Shown here piece after piece: positions 50,689-63,666 of a stretch of 64,000 nucleotides of DNA; within the stretch, counting starts at the first letter, position 1; each line of letters begins with the position of its first letter. The stretch is taken from contig CM119270.1 in NCBI GenBank assembly GCA_051294375.1, positions 959,238 to 1,023,237 on the forward strand, written 5' to 3'. Origin of the DNA: Paraspadella gotoi (Eukaryota; Chaetognatha). The notes under the pieces were generated by a model that was given only the letters and a program-made list of their open reading frames with translations, had not been told where the DNA came from and did not search any database. Position numbers and translations under genes: made by a program.

Positions 50689-53600
50689 ATGTTGAATAAA
50701 TTGAAGCGGCCGCGGGACGAGTCGATCGAAGCCGCGCAGAAGATCCTCAAGCTCACCTCCAAACCGGTCGCGGACGTCGCTGATAACGGCGACAGTGCCA
50801 TCTCTCTGCCTAAACTCTCCCTCGATCCTAAAGCCTTCGAGATGACGAAGAAAAAATCGGGAAAAAACAAAAGGAGGAACAACAACAATCAATACGTCCA
50901 CAGCGCCGCCGCCGATGCCCTCAGAGTGGCGGAGGCCGTCGAGGCGGAGATCCCGGAGGCCAATGAAGAGCCGGAGTGGGAAGTAGGCGCGGCGGCGAAA
51001 GAGGCGGAAGTGCCGGAGGCGAATCCGAGTCTGGATGAGTCGAGATCCGGCGCCGATTCTTCCTCTGCCCCCTCCCCCTTGGCCGCCTCCCCTCCTCCGC
51101 CCCCTCCACCGCCCCCTCCACCCGTCACCTCGGAACGGATGAAGTCCGACGAAGAGGAATTCCATCGTCTGCACCCCGAAAGCCCCTATTGCGTGGAGTG
51201 GGCGCAGACCGACTCCCTCGTCAAGTTCCTCGTCAAATTTCCTCGTCCCGTCGTCAAGGACTCTGCATCAGTGGAAGTCAGTCCCGACAGATGCCTCGTC
51301 GTTGACGCCGAGAACGCCGGAGATGCGGCGGCGTCGCGATGGAGCGCGAGATTTTGGCGTAACGTCGAGGAGACGAAGACAAAGGTCGATATTAAGTATT
51401 TAGTCATTGATTATTAATATTTTGTTTATAAAATATTATTATTCTCGCTATTAATTACTTATGTTTAAAATTAATCGTAAAAAATAATACTACTAAACTG
51501 GTGAAGCAATGAAACTCCGCCCATACTTATTCGAAATACGGCAATACATGCAAATGAGATTGGATTGCATTTCCTTTAGGTGTTGATCAAAGGCGACGAG
51601 GTTCATGTTATGCTGGTCAAAAAAGACACAGGAATAAGATGGGAGAGGCTGATGCTGCCTCCCGCTCCGCCACCGCCGCCGCCGCCGCCTCCGCCGCCAC
51701 GGGTCCAATCCAGAAAAGAAAGGAACGATAAAGTCGACGTCGCCGCGGAGACTCCATCGGAGTCTGCTGCGGAGACTCCATCGGAGGCCGCCTCGGGGCC
51801 CGAGGAACCCGTCTTCAAACTCGACCACCTCAAGCACAGTTGGTACGAGAAAGGCTCGGACATGCTGGCCGTCCAAGTCTTCGTCAAGGACGTCTCGACG
51901 AGTCACTTGAAGATCGACTTCGCCCGCGATTCTCTCCGCATCCGATTCAAGACCGCCGACGCCGCCTTTCTCAAGATGCAGACAGCCTCATCGAGCTCTC
52001 TTTTCGAGTGGGCCGTCCGACTGCGGAACGGGATCCTTCCCGAGCAGAGTTACTTCAAGCTTAACAAGAGCAACGTTGAGATCTCGTTGAAGAAAGACCG
52101 TCCCGGTCACTGGGTGGCGTTGGAAGCCAGCTCCGTCGGGGCCGTCGCTAAACGATGCCCCGCCGGAGTCGTGGCAAAGAAAATTTCCGACGATGTTAAC
52201 GCGGCGACGACGACAACGACGAAGCCAGTCCACACTAAACCCGCTTACTCCACAGTACCTCACCTAAAGGATGATGTTTCTCCTGGAACCGCTTCCACCA
52301 CCACGACCACTGCCTCCGCCGCCAAACCCACCTGCATGGTGTCGCCGCTAGTGCCATCTTCTTCTTCTTCTTCTTCGGCTGCGTCGGCTGCGTCGGCGGC
52401 GGCGACCAAGTCGGATCCTGGCGCCGATTCCCCCGTCGCCGGCCAAAGCCGGACGATGTCGACGATTCCGGCCAAGTCGCCAGGATCCTTCGTCGTCGGT
52501 ACGACCGGTTTGGATAACATGGGCAACACGTGCTTTATGAATTCGGTGAGTTAATAAAGGATGGAGGAATCTCTTTGTCACTAAATTACTAAAAGATTTT
52601 CAAAATACTGCAGTATGCAAATGACTTTGAATAACTCGATCTCATTTCACAAAAATGTTCAATCCATTTTTCCCAATGCATCGATAAAAGGCAATAACTA
52701 TTGAATTATTCAAGTTTTTTAAATCGTTTGCCGCTACGAACTTCACAATAACCAAATTACCAGTCAAGTCTGTCACAACTTTCTTTATCCTCCCCATTTG
52801 GTCCCAGGTACTCCAGTGCCTCGCCAACACCCGCGAGCTGCGCGATTATTTCCTCAGCAACCGATACCAGACAGAACTCAACCGGGAGAACCCCCTCGGG
52901 CTCGGGGGCAACCTGGCCATCTCTTTCGGCGTTCTCATGCGGGTTCTCTGGTCCGGGTCATATGCCTCCACGGCCCCGGCCAAGCTCAAGGCCCTCATCG
53001 CTCAAAAGGCCGGACAGTTTGTTGGCTTCGCGCAACACGACGCTCAGGTGGATATAGAGGAGAGGGGGGGGTAGTGTTAGGGGGCGAATCTTGCGTGCCC
53101 CCTGACGAGTAATGATGAGCGCAGAGTGACCAAAGGAGTCACCGAGAGTCGTGGCGTGGCAGAAAGTCTCTCTCCAACAAGGGAATGATTGATCACGGGC
53201 ATCCGTACATTGACAGTACACCCTGGAATCTGGATCAAAAACCACGGAACCTCTCTTATTATTATTAATAACTCATGATAGCTGAAAAGGAAAGGTAATG
53301 AATAATAGATATCGATCAATAAATAATAAATGAATACTGAATAGTGGATTGAAAGTTTCTTTCTGACAAGGACGATCGACAACATTTAAGTTTTTTGGTT
53401 TTTAGAAAGTTTTTAGTCGGATCTGCTTATCAGCAGATCCCGACTCTTTAATTCACTTTTTCGGTCCGACCCCTCAATCTTGTCGGGCATTCACTTATAT
53501 CATGTCAGAACATCGAATTATGATAAATTATGCAAAATATATGATATCCGTCTGTCAGTCTGTCCGTCCGTCCGTCCGTCCCACCTTCGCAAAAAACGCC

Positions 53601-56322
53601 AATTACTCGTGATTGGATGGTAGGGAAGTGTGTGATTGAACTGGATACGAAGTTTCGATGGAATCATCCTAGTGGAAATGAGTTTAAATGGAAAAAAAAA
53701 ATTTCACTATTTGAACACCAATTACTCATGAGTGGATGGGGCGATTGATTTGAAATTTTGTATGTGGGTAACAAAGTGTGTGATTAAGCTGGAAATCAAG
53801 TTTCGATGGAATCGTTTGAGTGGAAATGAGTTTCAAAATGATATTAAATAGTCGTCTATCATTACTTTATTAATTGTTCTTTTTTTATGTCTGTCTTTTC
53901 TGAGAAATGCTTCATCGCCACCGCCCCCCCCTCAGGAATTTCTGGCCTTCCTCCTCGACGGCCTCCACGAGGATCTCAACCGCGTCGTGGACAAACCCTA
54001 CACCGTGGCGGTCGAAGCCGACGGCCGATCCGACCAAGTCGTGGCCGAAGAGGCCTGGCAGACCCACCTCTGTCGCAACGACTCTGAGATCGTGGATCTC
54101 TTCTCGGGCCAGTACAAATCCAAGCTGACCTGCCCGGTCTGTGATAAGGTCTCGGTGACCTTTGACCCTTTCACTTACCTCACCGTGCCCTTACCCAAAC
54201 GCAAGCTGCTGCTACCCGTCACTTTCATGTGGGCGGATCCTCATCGATCGCCCCTTAAGTACCTCGTGCCCTACTCCAAGGAGACGGGCACCGTGGAGAT
54301 CCTCAAGGCCTACGTGTCGGACAAGAACACGGGTCTGTCGCCAGGCGATCTCGTGGTCTTCGAGGTCGTTAGGCACCGTATCCATCGGGTCTTCGAATCA
54401 GGCGCCAGGCTCAACAGCGTCTCGCCTTCGGACAACATCGTCGTCGCGGAGAGGCTGCCGCAGAATCTCGCGCCGGGTGACATTTCTTTTCGTAGATTCT
54501 CACATTTAAATTTGTAATTGATATTTGTGTTTATATTAATTTCCCCCCCCTCATCTTCAATCAGGAGAAAAAATCGTGGAGGTGCTGGTGATTCAACGCA
54601 CGCTGTCGCCGACGACGATGCCGACCAGGTGCTCCTTCTGCCGCAAGGATTCGCTCGAGGGTTCGTTGCGGCGCTGCAGCAAATGCTTCAAAGTTGGGTA
54701 AGTCGTCGATTTGAGGAAGGAATTAATTAATTCACAACGTGATCTAAACCTGAACCTTCTCTTTCGTCTTTCGACTCCAGCTACTGCGACCACACCTGCC
54801 AAAGATCTCACTGGAGCGTTCATAAGCCCATCTGCCGCAACGCCCCCGAGCCTGTGGGGATCCCTTTCCTCCTTTCTCTGCCCGAATCGCAGATCACCTT
54901 CCAGCGCCTCGTCCACTACCTGCAAAACTTCGCCGCCCTTAGCGTCGACGTCTTCCGTCCACCCTCCAAGTCTCTCGGCGCCGGGGGAGACGATGCCGGC
55001 GCCACCGATGCTTCGACGCTGGGCAGCCCGACGACGCCCGTCGATCAACCGGCCGGGATCGATTCGAGCGACGCCGGTTTTGACGATGAAGATGACGACG
55101 ACAATTCCGGCTTCGTATCTGCGGCGTCGTCGACGTCGTCGATTTGTTCGTCGTCGGCGACGGCGCCGCCACCGCCTCGACCCGCAGAGGAGTCGTCGTC
55201 GGACGATCGACCCTCGCGCATCGTCCACGGCGTCCCCCAGCGACGCGACAACGCCAAGCCCGCCTTTCGCATCCGCGTCGTCGACGAGAGAGGGAACAAC
55301 GTGGGGGAGATTCTGGATGGAGGGAGCGAGGGGGAAGGTGAGAGCGGGTTGAGGAAGGGAGAGGGATGTGGAAGGTGAGACGGGATCGAGTTTTCATCAG
55401 CGCTGATAAAGACTCGGGGGGGGGGGGGGAAACCGTTTTTTATTGTTTAAAAAATCGTTGTTTACAACAAATAAAAACTTTTTCTCTTAATCATTACGCA
55501 ACTTAAGATTAAGCATGAGCTCAACCACCTCTCCTCTCCGCCCCTCCTTTCTTTCTCATCTATCCAGCCTGTTCAGACGTCCTTCTCGACCTGAGCGACA
55601 AACCCTTCCTGGCGATCGATTGGAAGAACAACTCGGCCTGGGAAGGAAGCGTCATGGTGCAGAGCCGCTCCGAGATCGACTCCGTGGACGGGGACGCCGG
55701 CGCCGGCGCCTTCGCCGCCCGCCTCGCCGCCAACAACCTCTTCTCCTCTTCCTCCAACGCCAACGAAAACTCCGACTCGTGGGCGGAGGACGTCGGCGCT
55801 TTGGACGAGTGTCTCGAGAAATTCACGGAGGCGGAGGTGCTCGGCGAGGACGACCTCTGGTATTGCCCGCGATGCAAGGAGCATCGACAGGCCTCCAAGC
55901 GGTTGACCTTGTGGAAATTGCCAAAGGTGTGGGGGAAGAAGTGGGGTTGGGGGGGGGAGATGGAAAAAGGTGATTTTTGGGTTTTTCTTCGGAAATTCTG
56001 ATTTGTTTTTTGCTTGTAGTTTCTGTTTCTTGTTTTTTCCATTTTCTTTTCGTTTTGTTTAATGTTTTTTTTTTTCTTCTAAGAAGTTTTCTTTAAAACC
56101 GTTCTACCTTAGATCCTCTCTCTTCGATTCTCCTTCTAATTTCGATTCTCCTGAAATTCTTTTTCTCCTTTTCAGATTCTCCTTCTCCACCTCAAACGTT
56201 TCTCCTTCCGCAATTTTATCTGGCGAGACAAGATCACGAAACATGTAGACTTTCCTCTTAGGGGACTCGACATGAAAAAGTAAGTGCCATCGTTGACTTA
56301 CCTTGACTTTTTCACTATAAAG

Positions 56323-56361
<39 letters not shown>

Positions 56362-56932
56362 GTCCTTTAAAAAAAGGTTCTGCCCATCCCTCCCGCCCGC
56401 CGCCTCCGGCCTCTACGATCTCTACGCCGTCATCAATCATTTCGGCGGCATCATGGGCGGTCACTACACCGCCTTCGCTCGCCTCCCCGCCGGCGACGGA
56501 CGCGCCGAGGAATTACCGTGGCGCGTTTTCGACGATTCTCATGTGACGCCCATGACTCGGACTTCGGACGTCGTCTCGCGCCACGCCTACGTCCTCTTCT
56601 ACGTGAGGCGCGACGATCGGGCGGAAGTGTGCCGCGGCGTTGACGGCGTCGCTTCTTCGTCGAGCCTTTCCGCCAGCGGCGACGGGGAATCGGAGGAGGA
56701 AGAAGACGAGGAAGAAGAAGAGAGGGAGGAGACTAGGAGAGAGCCGCGAGCGGGAGATCGTCGCGGCGACGTTGAGAGATCTAGCGGCGTCGCGGAGACG
56801 TCGACCGGCGCTGTACGCGGCGCCGGATCCGCCGGAGACTTTAAGCTGTGGAGAAAAGGATCGGACACGAGCACGTGCACCGAGGACACGCTGCTATCGT
56901 CGGGGGGGACGGATTGCGACGAGATTGATTGA
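50689..56932 (+). CDS. USP19: Ubiquitin carboxyl-terminal hydrolase 19
   Basis: USP19 is a cysteine deubiquitinase acting in protein quality control and misfolded-protein secretion. Exons: 50689-51384, 51580-52545, 52808-53047, 53936-54476, 54565-54697, 54781-55337, 55568-55926, 56176-56279, 56377-56932 (1383 residues). The ATG at 50689 was chosen because the frame upstream lacks another ATG. Two CS/p23-like domains lie at about 165-265 and 318-415 ([19 protein letters not shown]). The USP domain begins near 540, with catalytic Cys near 550 ([12 protein letters not shown]), zinc-ribbon CxxC pairs ([15 protein letters not shown]), His near 1227 (GGHYTAFA) and [15 protein letters not shown] finger is inserted at about 836-877 ([20 protein letters not shown]). 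The order CS-CS-USP/MYND is specific to USP19. No C-terminal membrane segment is seen; the tail is acidic. Confidence 0.95.
51542..51571 (+). repeat. Short element copy just before a USP19 exon
   Basis: CAATACATGCAAATGAGATT GGATTGCATT, ending about 9 bases before the acceptor CTTTAG|G, so it forms part of the polypyrimidine/branch region. Confidence 0.55.
52607..52650 (+). repeat. Diverged two-armed copy of the short element
   Basis: CTGCAGTATGCAAATGACTT then CGATCTCATTTCAC; in the third USP19 intron. Confidence 0.45.
53405..53590 (+). repeat. Dispersed repeat with GATCTGCT palindrome, copy 2
   Basis: Matches 16675-16830: GGATCTGCTTATCAGCAGAT, ATCGAATTATGATAAATTAT and a (GTCC)n tract. It is followed by two related blocks beginning CCAATTACTC (53600 and 53720), each running to AGTTTCGATGGAAT. 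Confidence 0.65.
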
Positions 56933-57130
56933 TTGAATGATGAGAGGGATGAGAGGAGAATTAGAGGATAACGATTGATTGATTGAATGATGAGAGGGAT
57001 GAGAGGAGAATTAGAGGATAATGATTGATTGATTGATTGAATGATGAGAGGAGAAGAGAATTTGAGGATAATGATTGATTGATTGAATGATGAGAGGAGA
57101 ATTAGAGGATAATGATTAATTGATTGAATG
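56929..57130 (+). repeat. Tandem repeat at the USP19 3' end
   Basis: About four units of 45-60 bases, GATTGATTGAATGATGAGAG then GAATTAGAGGATAA. The first unit overlaps the USP19 stop codon (GATTGAT|TGA), so the array forms the start of the 3' UTR. Confidence 0.8.
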
Positions 57131-57772
57131 ATGAGAGAGAGGAGAGGAGAAGCAATGGAGGGCAGAGGAGAGAGGAAAGAAGAAAAAAGAAAAGGAAAGA
57201 AGAGAAAAGAAAAGGAGGAGTGAAGTATCGTGCCCGAAAACTTTCAAGGCGATTGACGGTCGACCGAGAAAAGCAAAAAAAAGAAGCAAAAAAAAAAATG
57301 GCGACCGAAGCTCAGTTGTAGTTTGTTTCATTGTAAACCCGTAGCCTCTTTGTCTCAGTTACAACATAGTTACTGTAGTTGTCTTGTAAGCCGAACTCGT
57401 GCGTTGACTTGTGTTGTCGTCTTTTTTTGACGTCGACTGAAGATCTCTTGTTTTTTTTTTCTGGGACCAAATAACAACAACAACGACGACGACGACGAAA
57501 ACTATCACGGGCTGTTTTTCTTTCACCTGCAGGAATAAGAAAACGCGCAATAGAATATATACGTTTCACTCAAATCACATAGAAATCTCATTTTTTTCTT
57601 ACTATTTTTCCGTGATTCTTACCGAGTAGCTCGACAATTATTAAACGTTTGCCTCACAACTTTTTTTTTTGCTTGACATTCAGTGATGAGACTTTGAAAA
57701 TAAACAATAAACTCGGTTTTATTAATAAAAAAAAATAAATTGTAAATCGAATTTAAATCTCGAGAAGAGCGA
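57131..57772. other. USP19-NDUFAB1 intergenic region
   Basis: A purine-rich GAAGAAAAGA tract, then (ACGACG)n near 57480 and an AT-rich leader. No gene recognised. Confidence 0.5.
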
Positions 57773-58988
<1,216 letters not shown>

Positions 58989-59065
58989 AGACATTGTTTG
59001 AGAGAGCGACGGTGAAGCCGGGGCGGAAGCCGTGGCGCAGTTTAGGGAGAAACAGTCGCTAAATC

Positions 59066-59071
59066 AATAAA
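59066..59071 (+). terminator. Likely NDUFAB1 polyadenylation signal
   Basis: AATAAA, 78 bases after the stop, followed within 10 bases by a genomic A11 run. PPP6C starts about 310 bases on. Confidence 0.55.
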
Positions 59072-59378
59072 TCTGCTCGAAAAAAAAAAAACTCGTTCCA
59101 TCTTCTCTGTCGACTGCGGGAGTAGACTTAGTAGTATATGCTATTATGCACTATGCACCTTGTTTCTTTTCTTTCTTTTTTTTTTTTTGGTCAGTTGGGG
59201 GCGTCCTCGAGTTTTGTTTTTATCCGAACATTTCTTGTTTTTGCTCGACAGAAACAAAACAAACAAAGGAAAGAAACGGGGGGGAAAAAAACAAAGCGCC
59301 GGTCTGCGTTTTTTTTTCCACGTCCTTTCTCCCTTTTTTTTCGCGGCCACCGCCACGCCCACGGCCACGCCCACCGCC

Positions 59379-62300
59379 ATGGTGGACTTCGACGTTGACC
59401 GGTGGATCGAAGTCTCGAAACAATGCAATTATCTACCCGAGAACGAGTTGAAGCGGCTCTGCGACATCGTCTGCGACCTGCTGCTGGAAGAGTCCAACGT
59501 CCAACCCGTCTACACCCCCGTCACCGTCTGCGGGGACATCCACGGCCAGTTCTACGACCTGGAGGAGCTCTTTCGACGAGGGGGTCAGGTCCCCGACACC
59601 AACTACATCTTCATGGGAGACTTTGTGGACCGGGGCTACTACAGCCTGGAGACGCTGACGCGGCTGCTGCTGCTCAAGGCTCGGTGGCCGCACAAGATCA
59701 CGCTGCTGCGGGGGAATCACGAGAGTCGACAAATCACTCAAGGTTTTGGAGAAAGGGGGGAGAGGGGGAATGGGTTGAAGGGTGTCAGGGGGGAATGGGT
59801 TTAAGGGTGTGACAGGGAAATGGGTTGAAGGGTGTTAGGGGGAATGGGTTGAAGGGTGTGAGGGGGAATGGGTTGAAGGGTGTCAGGGGGAATGGGTTGA
59901 AGGGTGTCAGGGGGAATGGGTTGAAGGGTGTCAGGGGGAGGAATGGGTTGAAGGGTGTCAGGGGGAGGAATGGGTTGAAGGGTGTGACGGGGGGAATGGG
60001 TTGAAGGGGTGAGGGGGAAAAATGGTTTAAGGATTGGTTACTAAAGTCGCGAATGCCAAATCGACGTAATATCGTCCTGAATTAATCCACATTAGAGTTG
60101 TCATTTTATACAATATAAACAAAGCTATACATGGCTCACGAGTTTACATCATTCCTAAAGTTAATAAAAAAACTTTGTTGTTCCACGAAAATTTTCGTTT
60201 TTTAATTAATCATTAGACACATTTGAATCCGACAAAGTTTTAATTAGATAACCAGTCTGGGTGTCATTCTGTTCGTTTTTCCAAGCTCTTTTTAACGAAA
60301 ACAGTTTTATTTAAAAAAAAAACTTTTTCGCCCGAGCCAGGGGTGAAGAGTCAAAATATGAAAATTCACCATTTTTTAGTATTTTTTAACTTTTTCCAGT
60401 TAATTTTTTTAAATATAATATTCTTTAATCAAGTTAATTACTTCTGATAATGATTTTAATTTATCCTATTTAACTGTTTTTTAAACATTCATTAAAAAAT
60501 ATTAGTTTTTAGCTTAAACCAAGGGTATTGAAGAGCTAAAATGTTTAAATATTTTTTTTTAATATTTATAAATTATAATTTATTATTTTTTTAAAAATAA
60601 CTTATTTTAATCATGGTAATGAAAATATTTGATATCTTTAAATGCTTTGAGGCGACTTACCACAACTTTAAGTTAATCAATTAATTTAATAATGTTTTTT
60701 AAAACTGAAAACCCCAAAAACTTTTATGATCCAAAGCAATTAATTTTAATTTTTAATCATAAAATGTAATTGTTACAAGATAAAATTATTTAAATAATAT
60801 TCGGATATTACTATAAAAAAAATTTGTTTACTTCATACTATATAAATATAATTTTATTTAAAAAATAATTTAAAAAAAATGATATCTGCATATGAAATTT
60901 TGTACGGATAAGAGTAATAGTTTGGTTTTAACTCTATATACAAATATTTTGTTATTATAATAAAATAATTTTTCTTTAATATACAATCATTTTAAAAAAA
61001 TAATTAATTGCTTTTTACTTTTTTCATTAAATAATTGTTTAACAAAAAAGTTTTGTTTTTTCTCACTAAATCTAAAAACAAGAAAAGAAAGTTATGATTT
61101 TATAACACGATTCATTAAAAATACTACCTCTTATAGTCGCATTCATATATTTAAATTAAATTCATAAATTCATTTAGATACTATTTTATATATAATAATA
61201 TTGTTAATTGTTAATTTACTTGATTAGCAAAATTCCATAAATTAAAACATTGTGTTGAACTCTTTTATTGCATTTTTAGATTTAAGATATTAACAAATAA
61301 ATCTTAATTGAATTTGTTTAAAAAAAAATTTTTTATCGTTGTTAACAAATTCATTTTAAATTATTCTTTTTTGTAAATCTCTAAAACAACAACAAAAAAA
61401 GAAAGTATCACCACATGTAATTATGTTTAAACAAAAATTTTTTTTAATAAATAAAAAGTTTTTCTAAAGTTAAATTAAAATTTTAATTAAAATATAAATA
61501 TTTCTATCCTAGCATCAGGTAAGTCCCTCCCCTAAGCCACCATACCTCACGTCTCGGCGTCACAGGCCAAGCATGAACCTTGAACCTATACATCGTCCAT
61601 AAAACTTTTCCATTCTGTAACTTTCCCAGTTGGGTTATACTATTACAACAACCTTGTTGATCGTAATGCTAACTTATTCAACCTGAATTACAACTACCTC
61701 TCAAATAGTTTAAAACTAAACACTAACCCTTAACCATTAACAAAATTATTATTTTTTTATGCGATATCGCATAAAAATCTGGATAGTGGATATCATTTGT
61801 ATTATAATTATATTCTTTTGTTATGTAACAATTTTATTATTAATGATTTTTTAAATATCAATTTCCTTTCCTATTTTCTTTCGTTGTATTTTTTCAAATT
61901 ATTTTAGAGAAAACAAAGTTCCCTTGTTTGTTTGTAAACAACGATTTTTATATCACAATTCACAAAGTCGGGAACCTGATCCAATTCAAGGAAGGGCTCG
62001 TAAGAAGGCAATGTGGTCCTGAAGAAGAAGCAATGACTAGATGGTGGACAATTAGAATAAGGAAAAAAGATTCTCTCCCCCCTCTCTCTCTTTCTTTCCC
62101 TCTTTCCTTGAAAAGGTTACCGGAGCGGCGCCCAAAAATTACGCCACGCTTTTGGTTCTTGCTCCGCCACTAACCTATTAAAGCACCTTTACTAACTTTC
62201 TAACAAACAAAACAAACTTTGTTTTCTGCTAAAATATTATATGATCTAAAAAATTTTATGAATTGCTTTATTTTTAAGATGAATCTTTTAAAAAATTTTT

Positions 62301-62956
62301 TTAGAAATAGATCACAATAGTTTTTAATGCTTTTAATTATAAAAAAATTAACTATGTTAATTAATTTAAAAAACCATTTAAAATTTTCAAATATTTTTAT
62401 TATCATGATTAAAATATGTAATCCTTAAAAAAATAGTAAATTATTATTTGAAAATATTAAAAAAGACAATTTAAAAATCTTAGCTCTTTAACACCCCTGG
62501 CTTAAGCCCTATGAATATTTTAAAAATAGTTGAATATGATAAATTAAAAGCATTATCATTAGTAATTAACTTGATTAATGATAATTATATTAAAAAAAAA
62601 AAAGAAAAAAGCTAAAAAATATTCATAAAAGGTGAAATTCCATATTTTGGCTCTTTAACACCCCTGGCTCGGGCGAAAAAGTTTTTTTTTTTAAATAAAA
62701 CTTTTTTAGTTAAAAAGAGCTTGGAAAAACGAACAGAATGACACCGAGACTGGTTGTTTATTTAAAACATTGTCGGATTCAAATGTGTCTATTAGACACA
62801 AGGTTGAGACAGAGAATGATTTATTCTCTCAAAAAGTGAAAAGCAATAACAAGATCAATACTACGTCGGGTCACTATTTACAGGACAAAGGAACAAACAT
62901 AAGGACATGTTCAGGACATGGTAAAACAAAGGATAAGTCGTGAAACCCGTTGGTGA

Positions 62957-62992
<36 letters not shown>

Positions 62993-63666
62993 CTCTTGTC
63001 AGTTGTTGAATTTGAGAGGTCACGTGTTCAAGGCTGCCACACATTCCTATTTAATTTGCATTAGAGCGGACAATTTCATTACTGAACTTCCCTCCATCCT
63101 TCTCTCTCTTAGTCTACGGTTTCTACGACGAGTGCCAGACAAAGTATGGCAACGCCAACGCCTGGCGTCATTGCTGCAAAGTCTTCGACCTTCTTACCGT
63201 CGCCGCCATCATCGACAACCAGGTGCTCTGCGTCCACGGCGGCCTCTCCCCCGACATCAAGACGCTGGACCAGATCCGCACCATCGAACGGAACCAAGAG
63301 ATCCCTCACAAGGGGGCATTTTGCGACCTCGTCTGGTCCGATCCCGAGGACGTGGACACGTGGGCAATCAGCCCTCGCGGCGCGGGTTGGCTCTTCGGAC
63401 CCAAGGTCACCTCCAAGTTCGTCCACCTCAACGACCTCAAACTCATCTGTCGCGCCCACCAGCTCGTCCACGAGGGCTACAAGTATCTCTTCGAGGATCG
63501 CGTGGTTACCGTCTGGTCCGCGCCCAACTATTGTTATCGTTGCGGCAACGTCGCCGCCGTCCTCGAATTCCGAGACGTGGAGTCGAGAGAGGCCAAGCTT
63601 TTCAAGGCCGTCCCGGATTCGGAGAGGGTCATTCCACAGCGGACCACCACGCCCTACTTTTTGTGA
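59379..63666 (+). CDS. PPP6C: Protein phosphatase 6 catalytic subunit
   Basis: PP6 is a PP2A-like Ser/Thr phosphatase working with SAPS and ankyrin subunits in cell-cycle control and DNA repair. Two exons, 59379-59742 and 63113-63666, encode 305 residues, exactly the usual size. The start has a strong context (CCGCCATGG). Metal-binding motifs are complete: GDIHGQ (52-57), GDFVDRG (80-86), RGNHES (111-116), then [17 protein letters not shown] and [12 protein letters not shown]. The phrase [20 protein letters not shown] and the PP2A-family C-terminus TPYFL, whose Leu is carboxymethylated, separate PP6 from PP4 and PP2A. The single 3.4-kb intron holds a minisatellite and a large inverted-repeat element. 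Confidence 0.97.
59750..60020 (+). repeat. GGGGGAATGGGTTGAAGGGT minisatellite
   Basis: About eleven units of 21-26 bases (GAATGGGTTGAAGGGTGTCA with G-run), starting within 10 bases of the PPP6C donor. Units are strongly purine-rich with repeated G runs. Confidence 0.9.
60214..62791. mobile_element. 2.6-kb non-autonomous element with long inverted ends
   Basis: The left end TAGACACATTTGAATCCGAC and right end GTCGGATTCAAATGTGTCTA are exact complements. Pairing continues inward over more than 300 bases: CATTCTGTTCGTTTTTCCAA, TTTTTCGCCCGAGCCAGGGG and AGCTTAAACCAAGGGTATTG find their complements at 62735-62715, 62682-62660 and about 62510. The interior is very AT-rich and lacks a convincing frame; a GC-richer island lies at 61512-61625. 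The target duplication is unclear (TTAGACAC occurs at both borders). Confidence 0.75.

Noticed and set aside
54593-55228. 211-codon - strand frame over USP19 exons
   Set aside because: Crosses an intron of a secure gene and is low-complexity Arg-rich; an antisense shadow.
55385-55420. Third hammerhead-like site (CTGATGA on the - strand near 55395)
   Set aside because: No GAAA follows at stem II distance, so the core is incomplete.
59750-60020. Regularly spaced repeats that could suggest a CRISPR-like array
   Set aside because: Units abut with no unique spacers, lie in a eukaryotic intron and vary in length; this is a minisatellite.
61928-62173. 81-codon frame inside the PPP6C intron element
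   Set aside because: Short, low-complexity (Leu/Ser/Pro from CTCT tracts), with no domain; not enough to call a transposase remnant.
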